34,528 nucleotides of DNA, from the NCBI GenBank assembly GCA_035648595.1, contig DASRLH010000395.1, positions 1 to 34,528 on the forward strand, read 5' to 3'. This document shows, piece by piece, positions 7,932 through 17,400 of the stretch. The notes beneath the pieces are model-generated. The model was given only the letters and a program-made list of their open reading frames with translations, was not told the origin of the DNA and did no database searches. The DNA is from RYN-428 sp035648595 (GTDB taxonomy: Bacteria > Planctomycetota > Phycisphaerae > Tepidisphaerales > Tepidisphaeraceae). The first letter of the stretch is position 1. The number at the start of each line of letters is the position of its first letter. Position numbers and translations under genes: made by a program.

Positions 7932-10523
7932 ATGAAAAGAATCAGACACATTTTCGTCGCGGCGGCTGCCATTGCCGCGCTTGTATCGGCGCACGCCATG
8001 GCCGCTGGGGCCGACGCCCCGGCTTCCTCAAATCGGGCAGCGCTTCGTCCGCCCGCCGTGCCGTTGGTGACCAGTGATCCTTACTTGAGCATTTGGTCGG
8101 ATGCCGACCATCTCACCGATGATGTGACCCGGCACTGGACCAAGCGCCCCAATTCGCTGGTGAGCCTCATTCGCATTGACGACAAGCCGTACCGGCTGAT
8201 GGGCAACGATCCCAAGAGCATGCCCGCTTTTCCGCAGGTGAGCCTTGAGGTGCTGCCGACGCGGAGCATTTATCAGTTTGATGATGGGCACGTGCATCTG
8301 ACGCTCACGTTCATGACCGCTGCCTTGCCGCACGATCTGGAGGCGCTGAGCCGGCCATTGAGCTACCTGACGTGGGACGTGAAATCCGTGGACGGCGGGA
8401 ATCACAAGGTGGCGATCTACGACAGCGCCAGCTCGCAACTGGCGGTGAACAAGCCGTCGCAGCAGGTGGAATGGGCCCGTGAAACGGCGGGCGACCTAAC
8501 GGCCCTTCGCGTAGGCACGAAAGATCAGCCGTACCTTACGCCGCCCGGAGATGACACGCGGATCGACTGGGGCTACGCCTACCTGGCGGCTCCCACCGCG
8601 CAGATCAAGTCCGCCATCGGCGCTAACGACGAGTTGATCAAATCCTTCGCCCAGACCGGCGAACTTCCGGCCAAGGACGATGACCGCATGCCCCGCGCCA
8701 CCACCGACGAGCAGCCGGTGCTGGCGATCGCGTTTGATCTGGGAAACGTCGGCGCCGCCCCCGTCTCCCGGCATGCGATGGTGGCGTACGATGAAATCTG
8801 GTCGATCAAGTACTATAGCAAAAAATTGCCCCCCTACTGGCGCCGCAACGGCGCCACGCCCGCCGAAATGCTGCAAGCCGCCGACCATGATTATCCGAAT
8901 CTCGTGAAGCGCTGCACGCAGTTTGATGATGCCCTGATGGCCGACATGACAAAAGAGGGCGGCGCACGATATGCGCAGATCGCCGCGCTGGCTTACCGCC
9001 AGTGCCTGGCCGCCTGCGGATTGGCGGCGGACGCCAATAAGCAGCCGTTGCTCTTCACCAAGGAAAACACCAGCAACGGCGACATCGCCACCGTCGATGT
9101 CATCTTCCCCATGGAGCCGATGCTGCTGTTCCTGAGCCCCACGCTCACCAAGGCCTCGCTGGTGGCGGTGCTGGATTATTCCGCTTCGCCGCACTGGAAG
9201 TTCCCCAATGCCCCGCACGATCTGGGCACTTATCCGGTCATCATGGGCCGCGACGACGGCGGCGAAGGCATGCCCGTCGAGGAGAGCGGCAACATGCTCA
9301 TTCTTCTCGATGCGCTCGCCCAATCCGAGGGCAACGCCGACTTCGCCGGCAAGTGGTGGCCGCAACTCACGCAATGGGCCGTCTATCTCGAAAAGTACGG
9401 CCTCGATCCCGAGGAGCAGCTTTGCACCGACGACTTCATGGGCCACCTGGCCCACAACGCCAACCTCTCGGTGAAGGCGATTCTCGGACTGGCCGCGTAC
9501 GGCGATCTTTGCAAAATGCGCGGCGACAATGCCAATGCGAAAAAGTACATGGACCTGGCGAAAGCCGACGCCGCTCATTGGGTGAAAGCCGCCAATGATG
9601 GCGATCATTCGCGCCTGGCCTTCGACAAGCCCGGCACCTGGAGCCAGAAGTACAACCTCGTGTGGGACAAGCTCCTGAATCTCAACGTCTTCCCCCCTTC
9701 GGTCGCCAAACAGGAAGTGGCCCACTACAAGAGCGTGATGCAAAAGTATGGCGTGCCGCTAGATTCGCGCACGAAGCTGACGAAAACCGACTGGTCGCTC
9801 TGGAGCGCGACGCTCGCCGACAATCAGGCGGATTTCGAGGCGATCGTTTCACCGATCTATGATTACCTGAATCACACCTCCGCCCGCAGCCCGCTGGTCG
9901 ATTCGTACATCACCACGAACATCAAGAGCGACGGCATGCACGCCCGCCCCGTGGTCGGCGGCATCTTCATCAAGATGCTCGAAGACCGCGCGATGTGGAA
10001 GAAGTGGGCCGGCGGCGATCACGCCAAGGTCGGCAACTGGGCGCCCCTGCCGCCCAAGCCGCTGGTGTCGATGGTTGTGCCGACCTCACGGCGCAAGCCG
10101 GCCATCTGGAAGTACACCGTCCAAAAGCCCTCGGCTGATTGGACGAAGCCGGACTTTGACGACAGCGGTTGGAAGCAAGGCCCCGGCGCCCTGGGCACCA
10201 AGGGCACGCCCAACATCCCCGTCCGCACGATCTGGAATACCGACGACATCTGGATGCGCCGCGAAATCACGCTGCCGGACAAAATGGATGCCAACAACCT
10301 CCAATTCTGGTGCATCCACGATGAGGACGTGCAGATTTACGTGAACGGCATCCTCGCCGCCACCGACGGCGGATTTGTCACCGAGTATGTGCCGTTGGAC
10401 ATAGCCGCCCCCGCCCGTGCCCTGCTCAAGCCGGCCGCGAAAGTCACGCTGGCCCTCCACGTCCATCAGACCCAGGGCGGGCAGGGGATTGACGTGGGAC
10501 TGGCGAATGTCACCGAACAGTGA
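7932..10523 (+). CDS. Secreted glutaminase-A-like protein (GtaA family) with C-terminal beta-jellyroll
   Basis: An 863-residue exported protein; residues 1-25 form a signal peptide ending AHAMA, and an ACGGAG sequence sits 8 bases before the ATG. Domains as recognised: RPPAVPLVTSDPYLSIWS (39-56), the DUF4964-type opening of GtaA proteins; an N-terminal beta region to about 300; then an (alpha/alpha) toroid of the DUF4965/DUF1793 type, about 340-690, with KENTSNGDIATVDVIFP, HDLGTYP, MPVEESGNML, DDFMGHLAHNANLSVKAI and ARPVVGGIF. Residues 715-863 form a galactose-binding-like jellyroll (DWTKPDFDDSGW...WMRREITLP...VYVNG-type strand). Fungal and bacterial members are called glutaminase A, but many bacterial homologues are untested and could act on glycans. 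It appears monocistronic, in a 153-base upstream gap with no repeat element. Confidence 0.8.
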   Translation: MKRIRHIFVAAAAIAALVSAHAMAAGADAPASSNRAALRPPAVPLVTSDPYLSIWSDADHLTDDVTRHWTKRPNSLVSLIRIDDKPYRLMGNDPKSMPAFPQVSLEVLPTRSIYQFDDGHVHLTLTFMTAALPHDLEALSRPLSYLTWDVKSVDGGNHKVAIYDSASSQLAVNKPSQQVEWARETAGDLTALRVGTKDQPYLTPPGDDTRIDWGYAYLAAPTAQIKSAIGANDELIKSFAQTGELPAKDDDRMPRATTDEQPVLAIAFDLGNVGAAPVSRHAMVAYDEIWSIKYYSKKLPPYWRRNGATPAEMLQAADHDYPNLVKRCTQFDDALMADMTKEGGARYAQIAALAYRQCLAACGLAADANKQPLLFTKENTSNGDIATVDVIFPMEPMLLFLSPTLTKASLVAVLDYSASPHWKFPNAPHDLGTYPVIMGRDDGGEGMPVEESGNMLILLDALAQSEGNADFAGKWWPQLTQWAVYLEKYGLDPEEQLCTDDFMGHLAHNANLSVKAILGLAAYGDLCKMRGDNANAKKYMDLAKADAAHWVKAANDGDHSRLAFDKPGTWSQKYNLVWDKLLNLNVFPPSVAKQEVAHYKSVMQKYGVPLDSRTKLTKTDWSLWSATLADNQADFEAIVSPIYDYLNHTSARSPLVDSYITTNIKSDGMHARPVVGGIFIKMLEDRAMWKKWAGGDHAKVGNWAPLPPKPLVSMVVPTSRRKPAIWKYTVQKPSADWTKPDFDDSGWKQGPGALGTKGTPNIPVRTIWNTDDIWMRREITLPDKMDANNLQFWCIHDEDVQIYVNGILAATDGGFVTEYVPLDIAAPARALLKPAAKVTLALHVHQTQGGQGIDVGLANVTEQ

Positions 10524-10580
10524 AAGTGACACTTCAGTCGGCTGGAGAGTAGAAATCGCGAAGAAGGTGAACGCGATAGT

Positions 10581-10765
10581 GTGACACGGGCGTCTCGCCC
10601 GTGCCGATGGCTGAAAAGCAGGAAAAGTTCATCTATGCCAAGTCTACACGACACGCACGGGCGGGACGCCCGTGTCACGACCAAGGTTGCGCATTTCCGG
10701 GTCTGATATCGCTTGGTTATGCCATCCATGAACAGTCGCGTAAATCGCGCACGGCTATTTAGCGG
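10581..10765. repeat. BIME-like element, copy 5, with tail
   Basis: Arms 10581-10604 (GTGAC end, loop GTCTC) and 10655-10678 (loop GGGAC) are followed by a tail, 10679-10765, homologous to that after copy 3 (GGTTATGCCATCCATGAACA ... GCGCACGGCTATTTAG). The element fills the 298-base gap between two convergent genes, so it is well placed for transcription termination on both strands. The hairpins are GC-rich but lack long T-runs. Confidence 0.85.
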
Positions 10766-10821
10766 CGAGCGGTCCCGCAACGCCCGGCGTTTCTCCAGGG
10801 GAGGGTTTCCCGCGCGAAATC

Positions 10822-12387
10822 CTACAGATTCTCTTTTCCGTGTTTACGGACGCCTTGGCGGCCGCACGCCATCGCGGCCAGCGCGCAGCACAGACAGGCG
10901 ATCACGAAGAAATAGTAATTGCAGAACGCCTGCTTGTTAAAAGCGATGAACGGCAGATACACCGCCGCCAGCCCCAGCGAAAAGCCTGCCGGGCTCCGGC
11001 GGATTGTTCGGAGAGTTAAGAACAGCGCGATCGCGGCCATCGCAAACGCGGGCCAGATCCATTGCGTGTACTTTGAGTCCACGTTGAATCCGATCCAGGT
11101 CAGGTAGCTGAGGGCGTCCCAGCGGAACGGGGCCGCCGATTGCACGGTGACGGTTGAAAACCAGAAAGCATGCCAATTGCGCAGCGCCAACGGCAGCGTG
11201 ACAGCGGCGGCAATCAGCCCCGTCGCCAGCAGGAATATTCCCCACGCCCGCCAACTGGCGCGGCAGCGCCAGTCAAATCCATCAATCAAAACAAACGACA
11301 GCGGCGCCGCGAACGCCAGATATTGCTTGCTGGCCAGAAACAATCCAAACGCGATCGGCGTGAGCCAGCGCAGGCGCCGCGCGGCGCAGAAGACGGTGCC
11401 GGCAAGGAACAGCACGACGAACGGCTCGGTCCACGCCCGGCCGAGGATCACCAAAACTTCCGGCGTGAACAGCAGCAGCGCCGCGGCCAGCTTTGGCAAT
11501 CGGCCCATTGCGCTGTAGCCGATCAAAAGACCGGCGAGCGTGAGGGCCAGCGCCTGGGCATATCGTGAATCGCCGGTGAATTTCACCCCGAGCGTCGAGC
11601 AATAGAGGCTGAGCGGCGGATAGGGGAAGCCGAACCGCAGGCGGCCATCCACGGAAAGGCCTGGGCCATACACCTCTTGATGGCGTGGCAGTGTGCTGTC
11701 GTAAATGTCGGGAAACCGGACTTGCTCTGCCGCATATGGGTTTTTGCCGGCCAAAAGCGCGCGGGGCGATTGTTGCTCGAATACCCAAACATCTATGCGC
11801 GGATTGGGGGATGAGCGAATGATCCAGACACAAAGCGCCAGGTGCGCGACCAGCAATGCCGGGAACCACAATCGCCGCGCGCGCGGCCAGTTGATGCAAC
11901 CCATGAACGCGAGAGATCCGCAGGCGGCGAGGAGCGCGAGATAGAGAACATGATTAGCCGGCCCGCGATAAGGTTCCGGCTGATCGACTCCCGCGGGCCA
12001 GCGGACAAGCATCGCGATGAATTGAAAGAACAGCGCGGCGGCGAGGGTGAGGACCGCCGGCTTTGCCGAGGCATCAAGACGTCCGATGAATCTTGAAAAT
12101 CCAACTGCAACGATGGAGGCGATGATCGCGAGCGTGATGAGCGACAAAGCCAGCGGCGTGTATTCGCCATCCTGGCAATAAATTGCCAACCCAGCCGCGA
12201 AGGCCGCCACGATGACCGCCGGAATTGCGACGGTGTCCGGCGATAGCTCCGGCGGGAACCAGCCGCTTAACGTATCACCGGCGTCTCGCCCGTGCGGATG
12301 GCGCGGTAGTTGAGGAATCACAATATGGCCAATTCTTGAGCACCGGGCACGGGCGAGACGCCCGTGATACGACAACGTCAATCGCAT
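10822..12387 (-). CDS. Polytopic GT-C/GT87-type membrane glycosyltransferase
   Basis: 521 residues as read from the ATG at 12387. After residue 40 the protein is strongly hydrophobic, with about ten membrane segments (such as AIPAVIVAAFAAGLAIY, LALSLITLAIIASIVAVGF, AALFFQFIAML, LVLYLALLAACGSLAFM-like, AALLLFTPEVLVIL, PFVVLFLAGTVF, FLLATGLIAAAVTL). The loop around LLAGKNPYAAEQVRFPDIY followed by FGFPYPPLSLY is typical of polyprenyl-phosphate-sugar-dependent GT87/ArnT-like enzymes, which use lipid-linked sugars on the outer face. It is the last of three overlapping genes (GT2, methyltransferase, this), fitting a lipid-linked sugar made by the GT2. Residues 6-39 come from a dispersed repeat copy, and no ATG follows until about residue 113. 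So the repeat-bearing N-terminus is either used or the real start is a GTG/TTG near residues 58-67. Confidence 0.75.
   Translation of the reverse strand: MRLTLSYHGRLARARCSRIGHIVIPQLPRHPHGRDAGDTLSGWFPPELSPDTVAIPAVIVAAFAAGLAIYCQDGEYTPLALSLITLAIIASIVAVGFSRFIGRLDASAKPAVLTLAAALFFQFIAMLVRWPAGVDQPEPYRGPANHVLYLALLAACGSLAFMGCINWPRARRLWFPALLVAHLALCVWIIRSSPNPRIDVWVFEQQSPRALLAGKNPYAAEQVRFPDIYDSTLPRHQEVYGPGLSVDGRLRFGFPYPPLSLYCSTLGVKFTGDSRYAQALALTLAGLLIGYSAMGRLPKLAAALLLFTPEVLVILGRAWTEPFVVLFLAGTVFCAARRLRWLTPIAFGLFLASKQYLAFAAPLSFVLIDGFDWRCRASWRAWGIFLLATGLIAAAVTLPLALRNWHAFWFSTVTVQSAAPFRWDALSYLTWIGFNVDSKYTQWIWPAFAMAAIALFLTLRTIRRSPAGFSLGLAAVYLPFIAFNKQAFCNYYFFVIACLCCALAAMACGRQGVRKHGKENL
12272..12370. repeat. BIME-like element, copy 6, at a gene's 5' end
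   Basis: Arms 12272-12295 (GTATC end, one substituted base, loop GTCTC) and 12347-12370 (loop GAGAC). The spacer GGATGGCGCGGTAGTTGAGG matches the copies at 18512 (forward) and 2345 and 17641 (reverse). It lies inside the first 40 codons of the minus-strand membrane glycosyltransferase, in frame, and 8 bases from the 3' end of the methyltransferase gene. Confidence 0.85.
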
Positions 12388-13079
12388 TTTGGAGGATGCA
12401 ACGCCTCATCCGCCGCCCGGGCAACCATGATCCATTGAAATCCGAAGAGCCGGGGCGCAACGGCAAGAGCCAGATGTTGCGCGCGCATCATGGCGTTAAA
12501 GAGCAACCGCCCCTCCCCGCCTCTCCACAGTTCATCAAGCGGGACGCCGGTGGCGGAAAAACTTAGCACCCGCAGGCCGGCTTCATTCATCATTTCGCGA
12601 GCGGTGTCCTTGGTGAGAAACTGCAGGTGCGTCCGATCCAAGGGGCCGCGCTCCATCTTGGGGAATCGGCCCAGCAGCAGCATGAGCCGCACGCCGGCGT
12701 GGGCGATGTTGGGCACGGAAATGATAAACGTCGCGTCGGCCGTCGCGGCTTTGCGCAATTGCCGCAGCACGGCCACCGGGTCGGGCGTGTGCTCCAGCAC
12801 GTCGGCGCAGACGATTACTTTGTAGGTGTGATCCGCCAGCGGCGCATCCTGGATGTAGCATGCGTGAACGGTTCGATAATACGGGCGCGCCAGCGCGGCC
12901 CATTCGGGGTTGGCCTCGACGGCATCCAGGACGATGCTGCTCCCTTCCAAGCTCTTGCCGAGCATGCCTTGAGCGGCGCCCACGTCGAGGACGGGGCTTT
13001 GGGCCAACTGGCGGACGAGCCGGCTGATCTGCTGGTGGCTACTCCTGGGGTCGCGGTGCGAACGGTAGTGGATCGGCAT
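12378..13079 (-). CDS. Class I SAM-dependent methyltransferase
   Basis: 233 residues from the ATG at 13079 (MPIHYRSH); an alternative ATG at 13112 adds 11 residues that only mirror the upstream gene. Motif I reads VLDVGAAQGMLGK, an acidic residue ends the next strand (VEANPEWA), and the later block VCADVLEHTPDPVAVLRQL is the usual motif of UbiE/Methyltransf_11-type enzymes. The C-terminal half, with PNIAHAGVRLMLLLGRF and RTHLQFLT, resembles methyltransferases found in polysaccharide clusters. Its start overlaps the end of the GT2 gene by 41 bases and its end overlaps the membrane glycosyltransferase by 10, so the three are probably translated together. The acceptor is unknown; a glycan or lipid-linked sugar is inferred from context. 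Confidence 0.85.
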   Translation of the reverse strand: MPIHYRSHRDPRSSHQQISRLVRQLAQSPVLDVGAAQGMLGKSLEGSSIVLDAVEANPEWAALARPYYRTVHACYIQDAPLADHTYKVIVCADVLEHTPDPVAVLRQLRKAATADATFIISVPNIAHAGVRLMLLLGRFPKMERGPLDRTHLQFLTKDTAREMMNEAGLRVLSFSATGVPLDELWRGGEGRLLFNAMMRAQHLALAVAPRLFGFQWIMVARAADEALHPPKCD

Positions 13080-13827
13080 GCGGCTGTGGCCTCCAGCGGT
13101 CCAACGCGGCAAACTTCAGCGACTCCCACATGCAGTTCATCGCATACGGAATCCCGTTCACATAGCAAATCTCATCGCCGTAATAAGTCGGGATGGGCAC
13201 TTCCTGAATCTTCATCCCCTGCTTCAAAAGCTCGAGGATGATCTGCGTGTCAAAGTGCCAGTTGTGCGTCATCTGCTCGAGCGGCAGGCGCTTGAGGGCG
13301 TGCACGCTGTAGGCCCGGTACCCGCTATGAAACTCCGTGAACTTGGAGCCAATGAGGGTATTTTCGACGCCGGTGAGGACTTTGTTGCCCAAATACTTAT
13401 AGAGCGGCATGTTCCCCCGCCGCGCCGCCCCCGGCACCATCATGCGCGAGCCCATCACCGCATGTGCATTACGATTTTCCAAAGGCGTGAGCAGGTTCTG
13501 CATCACCTCCGGCGCGTATTGCCCGTCGCCATGCAGAAGCACGACAAAATCCAGGCCGCGCTCGATGGCGTACTGATATCCCCTGCGCTGATTGCCGCCA
13601 TACATGAGGTTGACGGGATTGCGGTAGACGCGCAGCTTGTGGCCGAACGGCTCGTCCTTGCAGGCTTGGCCGGTCTCGAAGGTGGCGTCCTGGCTGGCGT
13701 CGTCAAAGACGAAAACTTCCTCGATTTTCTCCCAGATTCCCTCGGGAATCCGCTTCAGCACGCCGCGCAGGGTGGATTGAGCGTTATACGCGACGACCAG
13801 TATTCCGATCTTTGGGTTGCCGGACAT
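13039..13827 (-). CDS. GT2 family glycosyltransferase (dolichol/polyprenyl-phosphate mannose synthase-like)
   Basis: 262 residues, cytoplasmic, no membrane segment. The GT-A nucleotide-sugar fold shows as IGILVVAYNAQSTL (7-20), FVFDDASQDAT (39-49), NLMYGGNQRRGYQYAI (73-88) and the metal-binding strand VVLLHGDGQYAPEVM (95-109), where HGDGQ replaces the commoner DADLQ. FHSGYRAY and HNWHFDTQIILELL are typical of DPM1-like enzymes that load a sugar on polyprenyl phosphate. An AGGA sequence sits about 9 bases before the ATG. It is first in a three-gene overlapping unit with a methyltransferase and a polytopic GT-C enzyme, which could use its lipid-linked product. Divergent from the response regulator; the 13828-14055 gap should hold both promoters, though no convincing -35/-10 pair was seen. 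Confidence 0.85.
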   Translation of the reverse strand: MSGNPKIGILVVAYNAQSTLRGVLKRIPEGIWEKIEEVFVFDDASQDATFETGQACKDEPFGHKLRVYRNPVNLMYGGNQRRGYQYAIERGLDFVVLLHGDGQYAPEVMQNLLTPLENRNAHAVMGSRMMVPGAARRGNMPLYKYLGNKVLTGVENTLIGSKFTEFHSGYRAYSVHALKRLPLEQMTHNWHFDTQIILELLKQGMKIQEVPIPTYYGDEICYVNGIPYAMNCMWESLKFAALDRWRPQPHADPLPFAPRPQE

Positions 13828-14044
13828 AGCTCATAATCCTAGCCGAAGTGGATGGAAAAGGCGACAAGTGAAGATTTTCGCGCGGGTCATCGGGTCACGC
13901 CTGCCGGGTTGGCTTGCCCGACTAAATGGGGAAAAACACAATTGCCCCAAAATTCGCGTAAATCGCCGTAATTTTCGCGGATGGAGGTATTGGAACGGCC
14001 TTTGCTCAATCCCAATTTATCCGAATCGCAATTGGGCGAATCCT

Positions 14045-14050
14045 GGGAGG
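14045..14050 (+). promoter_or_regulatory. Ribosome binding site that decides the response regulator start
   Basis: GGGAGG ends 5 bases before a TTG codon at 14056. This is the best Shine-Dalgarno match near the gene and favours the TTG over the in-frame ATG at 13981. Confidence 0.55.
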
Positions 14051-14055
14051 TTCAG

Positions 14056-14460
14056 TTGAATCGTATACTTATTGTTGAGGACATGCTTGCCAGCCGCGAG
14101 TCGATGGCGCGGCTCCTACAACGCGAGGGGTATCAAACCGATACCGCTCGCAATGGTGCCGAAGGACTTGTTCGGCTCAAGCAAAACAAGCCGGACTTGG
14201 TGCTGCTGGACCAGATGATGCCGGAGGTGGACGGCCTGACCTTTCTGGCCGGCATCCGGCGATTTCCGCGCTGGAAGGATCTGCCCGTCATCATGCTAAC
14301 CGGCGTGAAGGAACGCAGTTGCTTTATGAAGGCGCAACGGCTGGGCGTTAAGGAGTGCCTGGACAAGGGGGAGTTTAATGGGCCCCGTTTGCTCGAGACG
14401 GTGCAGAAGCATCTGCCGTTGATGAAGCCCCCGCAGCCGCAGCCACAGCCGGTGGGCTGA
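14056..14460 (+). CDS. Single-domain response regulator (CheY-like receiver)
   Basis: 134 residues from the TTG at 14056 (start NRILIVEDM), which is preceded by GGGAGG; an ATG at 13981 would add 25 unconserved residues. The receiver is complete: acidic pair ED in LIVEDM, phospho-acceptor Asp in PDLVLLDQMMPEVDG, the Thr in VIMLTG, and the Lys in CLDKG (residues 33-34, 77, 107 and 129 if counted from 13981). After the last helix there is only a short KPPQPQPQPVG tail and no output domain. Such proteins act by phosphorylation-dependent partner binding. No histidine kinase is nearby, so the partner cannot be named. Its 3' end overlaps the convergent putA by 86 bases. Confidence 0.9.
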   Translation: MNRILIVEDMLASRESMARLLQREGYQTDTARNGAEGLVRLKQNKPDLVLLDQMMPEVDGLTFLAGIRRFPRWKDLPVIMLTGVKERSCFMKAQRLGVKECLDKGEFNGPRLLETVQKHLPLMKPPQPQPQPVG

Positions 14461-17400
14461 GCGCGAAGCCATGCCGAAGCGTGTTTTCCGTGATGGTTCG
14501 CGGCAGCAGAAACTGCGGTAAATAATCCGGCCCCCCCGCCTTTGATCCCACTCCTGACAACTTAAGCCCCCCGAATGGCTGGCGATCCACCAGCGCGCCC
14601 GTGATCTTGCGATTGATGTAGAGATTGCCGACGCGAAACTCGCGTCGAACGCGGTCTATATTTGCCGGACTTCGGGAATAGACGCCGCCGGTCAAGGCGT
14701 ATGGCGTTCCATTGGCGATGCGAAGGGCGTCGGCCAAATCAGCAGCCCGCATCACCGCCAACACCGGCCCGAAGATCTCCTCCTGGGCCAGCGCGCAATC
14801 CGGCGGCACATCCGCAAAAATCGTCGGCCCGACATACGATCCTTCTGCCGCCAGCGATCCCAGTTGCGCTTCATAAACCAACCGCGCCTCTGACCCTCCC
14901 TTTGAGATGGCGGTGGCAATGCGTTGGCGCGCCTCTTGATCAATGACCGGCCCGACAAACGCGCCCGGATCTTCCGCCGGTCCTACTTTGAGGCTGCGCG
15001 TCGCCTCGATGAGACGTGCCAGGAAGACATCGTGAATTGAATTCAGCACGATCACGCGCGAGCAAGCCGAGCACTTTTGCCCGGCATAGCCGAACGCGCT
15101 GGCGACGACGCCATGAACGGCTTCGTCCAAATCCGCGTCCTCATCAACGATGATCGCATTCTTCCCTCCCATCTCCAGGACGACTCGCTTGACCTGCTCC
15201 TGCCCGGCGGGCGTGGCCGCCGCCTGCTTGGCGATCATCAGACCCACCGGCCGCGAGCCGGTGAAAGCGATCATCGCCACGTCTGGATGCTCGACGAGGG
15301 TCGGGCCGATTTCCTCGCCGACGCCCGGCAGATAATTCACCACGCCGCGCGGCACACCCGCTTCGTGAAATACCTCCATCAACTTGGCCGCGATAATGGG
15401 CGATTGCTCGGCGGGCTTCATGATGACGGTATTGCCGGCCACCAATGCCGCCGCCGTCATCCCGCACAGAATGGCCAACGGGAAATTCCACGGCGCGATT
15501 GTCACGACCACGCCGCGCGGATCATGGAAATAAATGTTTTCCTCGCCGGGCACGTCGCGGTGTTGCGGGCGGCTGATGCGAAGCATTTCGCGGGCGTAGT
15601 ATTCGCAATAGTCGATGGCCTCGGCGACGTCGCCGTCCGCCTCGCGCCATTGCTTGGCCGTCTCATACACTTCCCACGCCGCCAGCTCCCAGCGCCGGCG
15701 CCGCATCGTATCGGCGGCGCGAAAAAGAGCCTGCGCCCGCTCTTCGACCGGCGTGTCGCGCCAGGCGGGGAATGCAGCCTTGGCCGATCGCACCGCGACT
15801 TGAGCATGATGTACCCCCGCCGACGCCGCCCGTCCCAGGGATTGCTTCGTGTGGGATGGATTGATCGAGGTGATCCACTTGTCAGAGTCGATCCGTTCGC
15901 CGCCGATCACCAGCGGATAGGATTGCCCCAGGCGCTGTCCGACGCATCGGAGCGCCTCGTGCATCGCCCGGCGATTGGGTTCGCGGCTGAAGTCCGCCAA
16001 CGGCTCATTGCGAAATGGGCCCGGTTGTCCCTGAGCCGTGTCCGGCAATGCCGGATGATCCGCCAGCGGGGCCGTAGCGCGGTTTGTATGATCGGGAGTT
16101 TCCGCATGAGAGCCGCCGTGGCGCTGGCGGAGGGTTTCCAGTGGATTCATAAGCAACTGCTCCTCGGGCAAATGTTGGATGAAGCCGGCCCGCAGGAAGG
16201 ATTCATTGGACGTATTCTCCAGCAGCCGGCGCACCAAATACGCCATGCCCGGCAACAGCCGGCCAAAGGGCGTATAAATCCGCACCCGCTGTCCCATTCC
16301 CATCAGCGCCGCCTTCACCGGCTCGGCCATGCCATGGAGCATCTGAAACTCATAACCGCCAGGCGGCACATGATGTTCCTCGGCAAGCGCAAGTGCGCTG
16401 GCAATGCTGCGGACATTATGGCTGGCGATGGCCGGGTGAAGCCACGAGTGGTGCTCCATGAGATAGGCCGTCTGGCGCTCGAAGTTGGCGTCGGTTTCGG
16501 GTTTTTCCGGCCAGACCGGCAGCGGCCAGTCGTTCTGTGCCGCGATCACGCTTTCGTAATCCCAGTATGCCCCCTTCACCAGCCGTACCCATACCGGCGT
16601 CCCCCGCGCCTTTGCCCAGTCGGCCAGCGCGGCCAGATCATCGCCGGTCTCGCAAAGATACGCCTGGATCGCGATTCCCACATCCGGCCAATCCCGGAAT
16701 TCCTTCTCGGCGAACACCTCGCGGAAGATGGCCAGCGTCGCGTCCTTAAACGCGTGCTGCTCCATGTCGATGTTGACAAACGCCCCGCGTGCCCGCGCCA
16801 GCCGAAGGATCGTCCGCAATCGTTCAAGCACGCGTGCGCAGGTTCCGGCCGGGTCGATCGGATCGAACTGGCTGTAGAGCGATGAAAGCTTCACCGAGAC
16901 GTTCACGCGCGGCACCGGCCCGAAGGCGCCACCGTCCAGCAATTCCATCGGCAGCCATTTGGCCGCCTCGGCGGTTAAGCCGTCGATCAATTCCAGATAT
17001 TGCCGTTGATATTCGTCCGCCTCGGCTTCACAGACCACCGCCTCCCCAAGCAGATCGATCGTGAAACCCAGGCCGTGCTTGCGCAGTTTCGCGATGCACT
17101 TGACGGCCTCGTGCAAGTTGGTGGCCGCGATAAAACGCCGCGCCATTTTGCGCGTGTTGTAGCGCGTGAGGCGGCAGACGCCGCCCGCAATCAATCCTTG
17201 CGTGGGAACGCGATATATTGCCCGCGCCGCCAGGCCCGGCAGCCGATCGCTCACCGACCCCAGATATTCCCGAAGATGCGCGTTGACCTGCGACGCAGTC
17301 GAAAGGGCCGGCAGAACGTCAATGAACCGGAAAAGCTGCGCCTTCACCTGCTCGTCGCGCATGCCAAAGTTCATGAGCCGCCGTTCCCACCATGAACCAT

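Noticed and set aside
8496..9743. 415-codon frame antisense to the glutaminase-A-like gene
   Set aside because: Composition of an antisense shadow; the sense frame has a signal peptide and family motifs.
10581..10765. Copy 5 as a standard bidirectional intrinsic terminator
   Set aside because: Location between convergent genes fits, but the hairpins lack adjacent T-runs and identical copies lie in other contexts, so it is listed only as a repeat.
15077..16885. 602-codon frame antisense to putA
   Set aside because: Typical GC-rich shadow of a long real gene; Arg/His-rich with no motif, while putA shows all catalytic residues.
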